A stretch of 64,000 nt of DNA from Streptomyces venezuelae (GTDB lineage: Bacteria > Actinomycetota > Actinomycetes > Streptomycetales > Streptomycetaceae), in the NCBI RefSeq assembly GCF_008642275.1, contig NZ_CP029189.1, forward strand, positions 4,070,501-4,134,500, written 5' to 3'. A program made the position numbers and the translations under genes. Positions 34,738 through 42,532 of this stretch are shown piece by piece. The notes beneath the pieces are model-generated. The model did no database searches and had not been told where the DNA came from. It worked only from the letters and a program-made list of their open reading frames with translations. Each line of letters starts with the position of its first letter. The stretch's first letter is position 1.

Positions 34738-35717
34738 TCGGCCACCGACTGCTTCCGCAACTCCTTGGCCAGCGCGTACAGCCCGGCCAGATCCATCCCC
34801 GCGCCGAGCAGGGGCAGTTCGTACGTCGGCAGGTCCAGCCCCGCCAGTACGGCGCGCTGCGCGCGCTCCAGCTCCACCCGGCTCGCGTGCTCGGCAGCCT
34901 GCGTGAGCAGCGGGTCCACCAGCCGCTCGGCCAGCCCGCCGCGCCGCGCGCCGCCGAGGCCCGCCCGGGACAGCGACTTCGCCACCCCGGCGCGGTGGTC
35001 GCCGGCCGCGGTGCGCAGGGTGTCCTCGTCCAGGTGGTGCGGCCGGACCATGTTCACGACGACCCGTCCGACCGGAAGTCCGGCGCGGCGCAGTTCCTCG
35101 ATGCCGTCCGCGGTCTCCTGGACGGGCATCTCCTCCAGCAGGGTGACCAGGTGCACGGCGGTCTCGGGGGACTTCAGGACCTTCATGACGGCCTGGGCCT
35201 GGTTGTGGATCGGCCCGAACCGGGCCAGGCCCGCCACCTCGTCGTTGACGTTCAGGAAGCGGGTGATCCGGCCGGTCGGCGGCGCGTCCATGATGACGTG
35301 GTCGTAGACGAACCGGCCGCTCTTGTCCTTGCGCCGCACGGCCTCGCACGCCTTGCCGGTCAGCAGCACGTCGCGCAGTCCCGGCGCGATCGTCGTCGCG
35401 AAGTCGATGGCGCCGAGCTTCTTGAGCGCGCGGCCGGCCGAACCGAGCTTGTAGAACATCTGGAGGTAGTCCAGCAGTGCCCGTTCGGCGTCGATGGCGA
35501 GCGCGTAGACCTCACCGCCCCCGCCGGGCGCCACGGCGATCTTCCGTTCCTCGTAGGGGAGTGCCTCGGCGCCGAAGAGCTGCGCGAGCCCCTGCCTGCC
35601 CTCGACCTCCACCAGAAGAGTCCGGCCGCCCTCGCGTGCGAGGGCAAGCGCGAGTGCCGCGGCGACCGTGGTCTTGCCGGTGCCGCCCTTGCCGCTGACC
35701 ACCTGGAGCCTGCTCAC
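34734..35717 (-). CDS. ArsA/Get3-like ATPase (first of a pair)
   Basis: A 327-residue ATPase starting MSRLQVVSGKGGTGKTTVAA, with a deviant Walker A (GKGGTGKTT) whose early lysine is typical of ArsA, Get3 and MinD dimers. Switch regions include YDHVIMDAPPTGRITRFL and NMVRPHHLDEDTL. It is shorter than its partner and lacks the Thr-rich insert. The two overlap by four bases and probably form a heterodimer, as proposed for the mycobacterial homologues. The gene is divergent from the DUF4177 and RidA genes. Confidence 0.93.
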   Translation of the reverse strand: MSRLQVVSGKGGTGKTTVAAALALALAREGGRTLLVEVEGRQGLAQLFGAEALPYEERKIAVAPGGGGEVYALAIDAERALLDYLQMFYKLGSAGRALKKLGAIDFATTIAPGLRDVLLTGKACEAVRRKDKSGRFVYDHVIMDAPPTGRITRFLNVNDEVAGLARFGPIHNQAQAVMKVLKSPETAVHLVTLLEEMPVQETADGIEELRRAGLPVGRVVVNMVRPHHLDEDTLRTAAGDHRAGVAKSLSRAGLGGARRGGLAERLVDPLLTQAAEHASRVELERAQRAVLAGLDLPTYELPLLGAGMDLAGLYALAKELRKQSVAE

Positions 35718-35884
35718 AGCGTCCGAGCCTAATTCCTCGGGTTCGGCTCCGGGGGTGCCGGGTGGTTCTGCCGGAGTGTTCGGGGGGTGAGCTCCGTTAC
35801 GTCCGCGCCTGCCCGGGTGAGGTGGCCGGACGTCGGTTCCGGGGGCGGCATGCGCCCCGCACGACAGGCACTACCCTCGCTCCC

Positions 35885-36046
35885 ATGACCAAGAAGTTCG
35901 AATACGCGACGGTCCCGCTGCTGGTTCACGCCACCAAGCAGATCCTGGACACCTGGGGCGAGGACGGCTGGGAGCTCGTCCAGGTCGTGCCCGGCCCGAA
36001 CAACCCCGAGCAGCTCGTGGCCTACCTCAAGCGGGAGAAGGCATGA
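35885..36046 (+). CDS. DUF4177-family small protein
   Basis: A 53-residue protein starting MTKKFEYATVPLLVHATKQI, with DTWGEDGWELVQVVPGP, the signature of DUF4177. It is soluble, probably a single beta-alpha unit. The ATG at 35885 is preferred over the far upstream ORF start at 35762. It overlaps the RidA gene by ATGA, so the pair is coupled. Function is unknown. Confidence 0.88.
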   Translation: MTKKFEYATVPLLVHATKQILDTWGEDGWELVQVVPGPNNPEQLVAYLKREKA

Positions 36047-36513
36047 GCGCCGTAGAGGCGAAGCTGGCCGAGCTCGGCCTGACGCTCCCCGACGTCGTCC
36101 CGCCGCTGGCCGCGTACCAGCCCGCCGTGCGCTCGGGCTCGTACGTCTTCACCGCGGGCCAGCTCCCGATGGTCAAGGGCAGCATGCCGATCACCGGCAA
36201 GGTCGGCGCCGAGGTCTCGGCGGAGCAGGCCAAGGAGCTGGCGGCGACCTGCGCGCTGAACGCCCTGGCCGCCGTCAAGTCCGTCGTCGGTGACCTCGAC
36301 AAGATCGCGCGTGTCGTGAAGGTCGTCGGCTTCGTCGCCTCCGCCCCCGACTTCACGGCCCAGCCGGGCGTGCTGAACGGTGCGAGCGAGCTGCTGGGCA
36401 AGGTCCTCGGCGAGAAGGGCGTCCACGCCCGCAGCGCGGTCGGCGTGGCGGTCCTGCCGCTGGACGCGCCGGTCGAGGTCGAGATCCAGGTGGAGCTGGT
36501 CGCCGGAGCCTGA
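36043..36513 (+). CDS. RidA/YjgF-family enamine deaminase
   Basis: A 156-residue protein of the Rid superfamily, whose members hydrolyse reactive enamine and imine intermediates from PLP enzymes. It shows VVPPLAAYQPAVRSGSYVFT, AGQLPMVKGSMPITGKVG, CALNALAAVKSVVGDLDKIA and a late HARSAVGVAVLPLDAPVEVE, where the arginine of the RidA active site is expected. It follows the DUF4177 gene with a four-base overlap. A homologue lies in the same place in the mycobacterial cluster. Confidence 0.92.
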   Translation: MSAVEAKLAELGLTLPDVVPPLAAYQPAVRSGSYVFTAGQLPMVKGSMPITGKVGAEVSAEQAKELAATCALNALAAVKSVVGDLDKIARVVKVVGFVASAPDFTAQPGVLNGASELLGKVLGEKGVHARSAVGVAVLPLDAPVEVEIQVELVAGA

Positions 36514-36693
36514 CCCCTCGGGGCGGTTCCGCCAGGACGGGCCGGGTCGCGCGCCGCGCGGTTCCCGGCCCGTCGTGCGTGGCACCGCCGGGGGGCGGGA
36601 GCGCGGTGGCCGCCAGCGGCGCCGGCGCCCCGTGTCGGCCGCCCGTGACGGGAGACCCTCGAACATCGGGCCGGATGGCCGTAGCATCCGGCC

Positions 36694-37701
36694 ATGCCGA
36701 ATGGTCAGCATGGTCAGCAGCAGCCCCCCGCCGGAGGCCAGTGGTACCCGCCGGAGTGGCCCGACCGCATCCGCGCGCTCGCGGACGGCTCGCTCGTCCC
36801 GGTGGAGCCGCGGCGCGCCGCCACCGTGATGCTCCTGCGCGACACCCCCGAGGGTCCCGCCGTGCACATGCTGCGCAGGCGGGCCTCCATGGCCTTCGCC
36901 GGGGGCGCGTACGCCTATCCGGGCGGCGGGGTCGATCCCCGCGACGAGGAGCACCAGGTCGGCTGGGCGGGTCCGTCCCGGGAGGCATGGGCGGCCCGGC
37001 TCGGGACCGACCCCCTGACGGCCCAGGCGATCGTCTGCGGTGCCGTACGGGAGACCTTCGAGGAGGCGGGTGTCCTGCTCGCCGGGCAGACCCCGGACGA
37101 GATCGTCGGTGACACCACCGGGGACGACTGGGAGGCCGACCGGCAGGCCCTCGTGGCGCGGGAGCTGTCCTTCGCGGAGTTCCTCGACCGTCGCGGCCTG
37201 CGGCTGCGTTCCGACCTGCTCGGGGCCTGGGCGCGCTGGATCACGCCCGAGTTCGAGCCGCGCCGCTACGACACCTGGTTCTTCGTCGCCGCCCTCCCCG
37301 AGGGCCAGCGCACCCGCAACGCCTCCACCGAGGCCGACCGGACCGTGTGGATCCGCCCCGCCGACGCGGCCGCCGGATACGACAAGGGCGAGCTGCTGAT
37401 GATGCCGCCGACCATTTCCACGCTGCGGTCGCTGGAGCCGTACGGGAGCGCCGGGGGCGCACTCGCCGCCGCGGCCGGGCAGGACCTCGCCCCGGTACTG
37501 GCCCGGGCCACGCTGGAGGACGGCGAGCTGGTGCTCAGCTGGCCGGGGCACGACGAGTTCACCAAGCGCGTCCGCCCCGGTCGTCCTGCCGGGCCCGCCG
37601 CGTCCCCGGACCCCGCCGATCCGGCAGGTCCCGCAGATCCCACAGGTCCCGCGGATCCCGCGGGTTCCGCCGATCCCGCAGGTTCCGGAGGCCCCGCATG
37701 A
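36694..37701 (+). CDS. NUDIX hydrolase with repetitive C-terminal tail
   Basis: A 335-residue NUDIX protein. Its core has VMLLRDTPEGPAVHMLRRRA, AYAYPGGGVDPRD and, after an insertion of about 45 residues, the metal helix GAVRETFEEAGVLL, the split arrangement of the NUDT19-like group that acts on CoA esters. The last 35 residues are Pro/Asp/Ala/Gly repeats (PADPAG, PADPTG, PADPAG, SADPAG). It overlaps the next gene by ATGA. The substrate is unproven. Confidence 0.88.
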   Translation: MPNGQHGQQQPPAGGQWYPPEWPDRIRALADGSLVPVEPRRAATVMLLRDTPEGPAVHMLRRRASMAFAGGAYAYPGGGVDPRDEEHQVGWAGPSREAWAARLGTDPLTAQAIVCGAVRETFEEAGVLLAGQTPDEIVGDTTGDDWEADRQALVARELSFAEFLDRRGLRLRSDLLGAWARWITPEFEPRRYDTWFFVAALPEGQRTRNASTEADRTVWIRPADAAAGYDKGELLMMPPTISTLRSLEPYGSAGGALAAAAGQDLAPVLARATLEDGELVLSWPGHDEFTKRVRPGRPAGPAASPDPADPAGPADPTGPADPAGSADPAGSGGPA

Positions 37702-38543
37702 CCGACGCCGCCGCACTGCCCGGACAGCCCCGCGGAGTGGTCACCTCAGGGCCCGCGACCGCCCGCGCGGTGAACGTCCTGGCTCCCAACGCCTCCGCGA
37801 TGACCCTCGACGGCACCAACACCTGGCTGGTGTCCGAGCCCGGATCCGACCTCGCCGTCGTGATCGATCCCGGCCCGCTGGACGAAGCGCACCTGCGGGC
37901 GGTCATCGCCACCGCCGAGGAGGCGGGCAAGCGGATCGCCCTCACCCTGCTCACCCACGGCCACCCGGACCATGCCGAGGGCGCCGGCCGCTTCGCCGAG
38001 CTCACCCGTACGAAGGTCCGCGCCCTGGACCCGGCCCTGCGTCTCGGCGACGAGGGCCTGGCCGCCGGGGACGTGATCCGGACCGGCGGGCTGGAGCTGC
38101 GCGTGATGCCGACCCCCGGCCACACCAGCGACTCGCTCTGCTTCCACCTGCCCGCCGACCGGGCGGTGCTGACCGGCGACACCATCCTGGGCCGCGGCAC
38201 CACCGTCGTCGCCCACCCCGACGGCCGCCTCGGCGACTACCTGGACTCCCTGCGCCGGCTGCGCTCGCTCACCGTGGACGACGGGGTGCACACCGTCCTG
38301 CCGGGTCACGGGCCGGTCCTGGAGGACGCACAGGGCGCCGTCGAGTTCTACCTGGCCCACCGCGCGCACCGGCTCGCCCAGGTCGAGACCGCCGTCGAGA
38401 ACGGCTGCCTGACCCCGGAGGCGGTCGTCGCCCAGGTCTACGCGGACGTGGACCGCTCCCTGTGGCCGGCCGCGGAATGGTCCGTCCGGGCGCAGCTGGA
38501 GTACCTTCAAGATCACGGACTGATCCCGGGAGGGCCCGAATGA
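37698..38543 (+). CDS. MBL-fold metallo-hydrolase (LACTB2-like)
   Basis: A 281-residue zinc hydrolase. The dinuclear site is LLTHGHPDHAEGA (HxHxDH) near residue 86, with a further histidine in TPGHTSDSL, aspartate in LTGDTILGRGT and histidine in VLPGHGPVLED. A C-terminal helical part (YLAHRAHRLAQVE) follows as in LACTB2-like proteins, some of which are nucleases. It sits between the NUDIX gene and the small L7/L12-like gene with ATGA overlaps on both sides. Confidence 0.92.
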   Translation: MTDAAALPGQPRGVVTSGPATARAVNVLAPNASAMTLDGTNTWLVSEPGSDLAVVIDPGPLDEAHLRAVIATAEEAGKRIALTLLTHGHPDHAEGAGRFAELTRTKVRALDPALRLGDEGLAAGDVIRTGGLELRVMPTPGHTSDSLCFHLPADRAVLTGDTILGRGTTVVAHPDGRLGDYLDSLRRLRSLTVDDGVHTVLPGHGPVLEDAQGAVEFYLAHRAHRLAQVETAVENGCLTPEAVVAQVYADVDRSLWPAAEWSVRAQLEYLQDHGLIPGGPE

Positions 38544-38839
38544 ACACCGTGTTCCTGTTGGTCGTGCTGGTCGCGACGGCCGGATGGATCACCTCCACGG
38601 TGACCCTGAGGGTCCAGAGCCTCCAGAACAAGGCGGACCGTATGGAGCGCCGCCTGGCCCTGGTCCTGGAGCACTTCGGCATCGAGGAGCCCGAGCCCGC
38701 CGGGATGGACGAGGTGCGGGCCCATCTCAGGGCCGACCGGCAGATCTCGGCGATCAAGGAGTACCGCCGGATCACCGGGGCGGGCCTTGCGGAGGCCAAG
38801 CTGGCCGTCGACGCCCTCGCCGAGGCCGAGAAGGCCTGA
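38540..38839 (+). CDS. Membrane-anchored L7/L12 C-terminal-like domain protein
   Basis: A 99-residue protein. An N-terminal hydrophobic segment (VFLLVVLVATAGWITS) anchors it, then a coiled helix (RVQSLQNKADRMERRLALVL) and a C-terminal ADRQISAIKEYRRITGAGLA...AKLAVDALAE, which matches the ribosomal L7/L12 C-terminal fold where conserved lysines and glycine contact GTPase factors. The GGGAGGG ribosome site lies within the end of the MBL gene. Function outside the ribosome is unknown. Confidence 0.85.
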   Translation: MNTVFLLVVLVATAGWITSTVTLRVQSLQNKADRMERRLALVLEHFGIEEPEPAGMDEVRAHLRADRQISAIKEYRRITGAGLAEAKLAVDALAEAEKA

Positions 38840-38876
38840 GCCGGCGAGTGCCCGCCGGGGCCGTCGCCCAGGGCGT

Positions 38877-39683
38877 TCAGCCCCGGCGCGGCGTCTTCGT
38901 GCCGTGCCGGGCCGTGTACTCGTCCGCCAGCCACGGCCCGAGGTCCTCGACGTAACCGCGCAGCACCTCGGGGTCCGCCACGGGGTCCAGCGCGACGGCG
39001 GCCGCCGCCTCCAGCTGCGCCGCGCGCTGCGGGTAGTACATGCCGAAGATCTCCGCGGACTCGCCGAGGTCGCTGGTCCAGCCGCCCCACCGGGGCATGA
39101 CCAGCGTGAAGGCGGTGCGCACCAGGTGCCGGGAGAAGAAGCGGCTCAGCTTCCGGTACTCCTCCGGGTCCGACGCCTCCCGCACCCGCGCCCGCCACCG
39201 GGGCAGCAGGTCGGCCAGGTCGCCGTTGGTCTCGCGGGCGAGCAGGCTGTCCGGCCGGTAGCGCGGGAGGTGCTCGGCCAGATCCGCGCCGAGCAGCGGG
39301 GTGCACAGGCAGGCGAGGAACCAGCCCAGGTCGAAACGTTCCGCCTCGCTCAGGACGGCGACCTTGTCGTGGAGCAGGATGCCGACCCCGTCGACCTCCG
39401 GGAAGTCCTCGTCGAGCCCGCGGGCCAGCACCTCGGCGGTGTCCCGGTCCTCGCCGGTGGGCTCGTGGTGGAGTACGAGCAGCAGGTCCAGGTCCGACCG
39501 CCCGCGCCGGGCCGTCCCGCGCGGCACGGACCCGTAGAGGTACGCGCTGTGCAGCCGCCGTCCGTACGCCTCGCCGGTCCGGGCGCGGGCGGCCGCCACG
39601 ACGCCCTTGAACTCGTTCTGCACCCGCCCGAGGGACCCTTCCCGCTCGAAGTACCCGTACGCGTCCAGCCCTCTGTGCTCCAT
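38877..39683 (-). CDS. Nucleotidyltransferase-domain protein
   Basis: A 268-residue protein with an Mn-type nucleotidyltransferase core: LYGSVPRGTARRGRSDLDLL (GS-x-x-x-G with the two catalytic aspartates) near residue 49 and a third acidic position in VDGVGILLHD. The helical C-terminal half (FSRHLVRTAFTLVMPRWGGW) resembles substrate domains of aminoglycoside adenylyltransferase-like enzymes. The substrate is unknown. It reads leftward and ends 37 bases from the preceding rightward gene. Confidence 0.85.
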   Translation of the reverse strand: MEHRGLDAYGYFEREGSLGRVQNEFKGVVAAARARTGEAYGRRLHSAYLYGSVPRGTARRGRSDLDLLLVLHHEPTGEDRDTAEVLARGLDEDFPEVDGVGILLHDKVAVLSEAERFDLGWFLACLCTPLLGADLAEHLPRYRPDSLLARETNGDLADLLPRWRARVREASDPEEYRKLSRFFSRHLVRTAFTLVMPRWGGWTSDLGESAEIFGMYYPQRAAQLEAAAAVALDPVADPEVLRGYVEDLGPWLADEYTARHGTKTPRRG

Positions 39684-39774
39684 GGCTCCACTGTGCCTGG
39701 CCGCCCGCCCGGGGCGGCGTACCGGGCGCCGTGCGTCGCGTGGACCGGCCGGCGAACGGCGGCCGGGGAAACAC

Positions 39775-39808
39775 GAAGGGGTCCTGCCCGGTCGGGCAGG
39801 ACCCCTTC
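39775..39808 (-). terminator. Hairpin terminator after crp
   Basis: A perfect 15-base stem (39775-39789 with 39794-39808) with a 4-base loop, 18 bases beyond the crp stop in its direction of transcription. It separates crp from the nucleotidyltransferase gene. Confidence 0.88.
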
Positions 39809-39826
39809 GAACGGCCGTGGCCGGTG

Positions 39827-40501
39827 TCAGCGGGAGCGCTTCGCGAGACGCTCCACGTCGAGCAGGATGACCGCACGCGCCTCCAGGCGCAGCCAGCCGC
39901 GGCCCGCGAAGTCGGCCAGGGCCTTGTTCACGGTCTCGCGCGAGGCGCCGACGAGCTGGGCCAGCTCCTCCTGCGTGAGGTCGTGCACCACGTGGATGCC
40001 CTCCTCCGACTGCACGCCGAAGCGGCGCGACAGGTCGAGGAGTGCCCGCGCCACACGGCCGGGAACGTCGGAGAAGACCAGGTCGGACATCTGGTCGTTG
40101 GTCTTGCGCAGGCGGCGGGCGACGGCGCGCAGCAGCGCGGTCGCGACCTCGGGCCGGGCGTTGAGCCAGGGCTGGAGGTCACCGTGGCCGAGGCCGAGGA
40201 GCTTGACCTCGGTCAGCGCGGTGGCGGTGGCGGTGCGCGGGCCCGGGTCGAAGAGCGACAGCTCGCCGATCAGCTCGCCGGGGCCGAGGACGGCCAGCAT
40301 GTTCTCGCGGCCGTCGGGGGAGGTGCGGTGGAGCTTCACCTTGCCCTCGGTCACGACATACAGCCGGTCGCCGGGGTCGCCCTCGTGGAACAGGGCGTCA
40401 CCGCGTGCGAGGGTCACCTCGCCCATGGAGGCGCGGAGCTCCGCGGCCTGCTCGTCATCGAGCGCCGCGAAGAGCGGGGCGCGCCGCAGAACGTCGTCCA
40501 C
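39827..40501 (-). CDS. crp: cAMP receptor protein family regulator Crp
   Basis: A 224-residue Crp/Fnr protein. The cyclic-nucleotide domain has EGDPGDRLYVVTEGKVKL and the phosphate-binding cassette GELIGELSLFDPGPRTATA. A long dimerisation helix follows, then the winged HTH with LTQEELAQLVGASRETVNKA. Starting at GTG 40501 gives exactly the length of S. coelicolor Crp, which it resembles closely; that protein controls germination, growth and antibiotic onset. The ORF extension upstream covers a candidate Crp site and is unlikely to be coding. Divergent from nth. Confidence 0.96.
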   Translation of the reverse strand: MDDVLRRAPLFAALDDEQAAELRASMGEVTLARGDALFHEGDPGDRLYVVTEGKVKLHRTSPDGRENMLAVLGPGELIGELSLFDPGPRTATATALTEVKLLGLGHGDLQPWLNARPEVATALLRAVARRLRKTNDQMSDLVFSDVPGRVARALLDLSRRFGVQSEEGIHVVHDLTQEELAQLVGASRETVNKALADFAGRGWLRLEARAVILLDVERLAKRSR

Positions 40502-40569
40502 GAGTCTCTCTCCTATGTCGACCGGCTCAGGGGGACCGGTGCTCCCCATTTTGCCGGACGGCTGTATCA

Positions 40570-40583
40570 GTGCGATCAATCAC
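40570..40583. promoter_or_regulatory. Candidate Crp-binding site between crp and nth
   Basis: GTG-N8-CAC (GTGCGATCAATCAC), followed by AA, close to the Crp consensus GTG-N6-GNCAC. It lies 69-82 bases upstream of the crp start and about 100 bases upstream of nth, well placed for autoregulation. Confidence 0.6.
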
Positions 40584-40685
40584 AAGGATGCCGGACGGAC
40601 GGGCGTGCTGTGCGGCGCGAGGCCAATCGGAGTGGTGTTACCTGAGGTCCGGGCGGGTGTCAGCGGGCGGCCTTAGGCTGGCCGG

Positions 40686-41621
40686 GTGTCCAATAAGCCG
40701 GTGAGAGCACAGGCCAAGGGGTCCGGCGGAGTGACGGAGCCCCCAAATTCAGCCGTGGGCGAACATGTCCCAGTGAAGACGCCCGCGAGGGTCGCTGCCA
40801 CCCCTCAGGGCAAAGTTTCGGCCAAGAAACCGAAGCCGCCCAAGCCGGAATCGCGCCTGGCCATGGTGCGCCGGGCGCGGCGCATCAACCGCGAGCTGGC
40901 CGAGATCTATCCGTACGCCCATCCGGAGCTCGACTTCCGCAATCCCTTCGAGCTGCTCGTCGCGACGGTGCTGTCCGCCCAGACCACCGACCTGCGGGTG
41001 AACCAGACGACCCCGGCCCTCTTCGCGGCCTACCCGACCCCCGAGGACATGGCCGCGGCCGCCCCCGAGGATCTGGAGGAGCTGATCCGGCCGACCGGGT
41101 TCTTCCGGGCCAAGTCGAGGTCCCTGCTCGGCCTCTCGCAGGCGCTGCGGGACGACTTCGGCGGGGAGGTGCCGGGCCGGATAGAGGACCTGGTGACGCT
41201 GCCCGGGGTGGGTCGCAAGACCGCGAACGTCGTCCTCGGCAACGCGTTCGGTGTCCCGGGGATCACGGTGGACACCCACTTCGGCCGGCTGGTGCGCCGC
41301 TGGAAGCTGACCGAGCAGGAGGACCCGGAGAAGGTCGAGGCGGAGATCTGCGCGATCTTCCCCAGGAGCGAGTGGACGATGCTCTCGCACCGGGTCGTCT
41401 TCCACGGCCGCCGGATCTGCCACTCGCGCAAGCCCGCCTGCGGGGCCTGCCCGATCGCACCGCTCTGCCCCGCGTACGGGGAGGGCGAGACCGACCCGGA
41501 GAAGGCGAAGAAGCTGCTCAAGTACGAGAAGGGCGGCCAGCCGGGCCAGCGGCTGACCCCGCCCCCGGACTACCCGGGCCTCCCCGCTCCGCCGCTGGGC
41601 GGGGCCGCGGTGGCGTCGTAG
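40686..41621 (+). CDS. nth: Endonuclease III (DNA glycosylase/AP lyase)
   Basis: A 311-residue base-excision repair enzyme for oxidised pyrimidines. Helix-hairpin-helix [14 protein letters not shown] contains the catalytic lysine, and TVDTHFGRL the catalytic aspartate. The iron-sulfur loop is C-x6-C-x2-C-x5-C ([17 protein letters not shown]). About 50 extra N-terminal residues ([10 protein letters not shown]) and a C-terminal Pro/Gly tail exceed the E. coli length. The start is GTG 40686 with a weak ribosome site; internal starts are possible. Confidence 0.95.
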   Translation: MSNKPVRAQAKGSGGVTEPPNSAVGEHVPVKTPARVAATPQGKVSAKKPKPPKPESRLAMVRRARRINRELAEIYPYAHPELDFRNPFELLVATVLSAQTTDLRVNQTTPALFAAYPTPEDMAAAAPEDLEELIRPTGFFRAKSRSLLGLSQALRDDFGGEVPGRIEDLVTLPGVGRKTANVVLGNAFGVPGITVDTHFGRLVRRWKLTEQEDPEKVEAEICAIFPRSEWTMLSHRVVFHGRRICHSRKPACGACPIAPLCPAYGEGETDPEKAKKLLKYEKGGQPGQRLTPPPDYPGLPAPPLGGAAVAS

Positions 41622-41665
41622 CGGCCGTCCGGAGCCGGCACGGCGGGGAACGGGGACGCGCGCAG

Positions 41666-41721
41666 GCGTGAAGATCCGTGAACTCGGAGGCGCGCGCACG
41701 CGTGAAGATCCGTGAACTCGG
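41666..41721. repeat. 22-base direct repeat pair upstream of the CoA-NUDIX gene
   Basis: Two identical copies of a 22-base unit starting GCGTGAAGATCCGTGAAC occupy 41666-41687 and 41700-41721, 34 bases start to start. Each copy contains two GTGAA motifs 10 bases apart. The pair is 45 bases after nth and 85 bases upstream of the next ATG, a promoter-like position. Confidence 0.8.
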
Positions 41722-41805
41722 GGAGTCAGGAACGAATCGGTACCCGGACCGCGTTTGCGGTGTGGGGAGACGGCGCTGGACAGGACGACGCGGACAGAGG
41801 TGCCT

Positions 41806-42528
41806 ATGACGCGCGGTACACGGGACGAGACCGGAACCACGGTGGGGTCCCGCGAGGGGGGCGGCCCCGCCGTCACCACCGACGGCCTGCCCGGGTGGCT
41901 CGACCCGGTCGTCGAGGCCGCCCGGTCCGTGCAGCCGGGGCAGCTGAGCCGGTTCCTGCCGCCCGAGGACGGCCGCGGGCGGCAGTCCGCCGTCCTCGTC
42001 CTCTTCGGGGAGGGCGCCCGCGGCCCCGAGCTGCTCCTGATGGAGCGCGCCGGCACCCTGCGCTCGCACGCGGGCCAGCCGTCGTTCCCCGGCGGGGCGC
42101 TGGATCCGGAGGACGGCGATCCGTACACCTCCGGCCCGCTGCGGGCCGCGCTGCGCGAGGCCGAGGAGGAGACCGGGCTGGATCCGGCCGGCGTCCAGCT
42201 CTTCGGCGTGCTGCCCCGGCTCTACATCCCGGTCAGCGAGTTCGTCGTGACCCCGGTCCTCGGGTGGTGGCGCGACCCCAGCCCGGTCGGAGCCGTCGAC
42301 CCCGCCGAGACGGCGCGGGTCTTCACGGTTCCCGTGGCCGATCTCACGGACCCCGGACACCGGGTCACGACCGTTCATCCGAGCGGTCATCTGGGGCCGG
42401 GATTCACCGTCGAATCGGCTCTGGTCTGGGGTTTCACCGCCGGAGTGATCGACCGGATCCTGCATTTCGCGGGTTGGGAGCGTCCGTGGGACCGCTCACG
42501 ACAAGTCCCACTCGACTGGCGCGCATGA
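41806..42528 (+). CDS. NUDIX CoA pyrophosphatase
   Basis: A 240-residue NUDIX protein with the two marks of coenzyme A diphosphatases: LMERAGTLRSHAGQPSFPGG ahead of the Nudix box, and the box LREAEEETGLDPAGVQLFG with its metal-binding glutamates. These enzymes cleave CoA or acyl-CoA to phosphopantetheine and 3',5'-ADP. ATG 41806 has an AGAGG site; the ORF start at 41755 is less likely. It ends four bases before the MarP-type protease gene, the same order as in mycobacteria. Confidence 0.92.
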   Translation: MTRGTRDETGTTVGSREGGGPAVTTDGLPGWLDPVVEAARSVQPGQLSRFLPPEDGRGRQSAVLVLFGEGARGPELLLMERAGTLRSHAGQPSFPGGALDPEDGDPYTSGPLRAALREAEEETGLDPAGVQLFGVLPRLYIPVSEFVVTPVLGWWRDPSPVGAVDPAETARVFTVPVADLTDPGHRVTTVHPSGHLGPGFTVESALVWGFTAGVIDRILHFAGWERPWDRSRQVPLDWRA

Positions 42529-42532
42529 GACG

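Noticed and set aside
33397..35349. 650-residue reading of the second ArsA-like ATPase
   Set aside because: The extra N-terminal part is the upstream ATPase gene read out of frame, with no domain.
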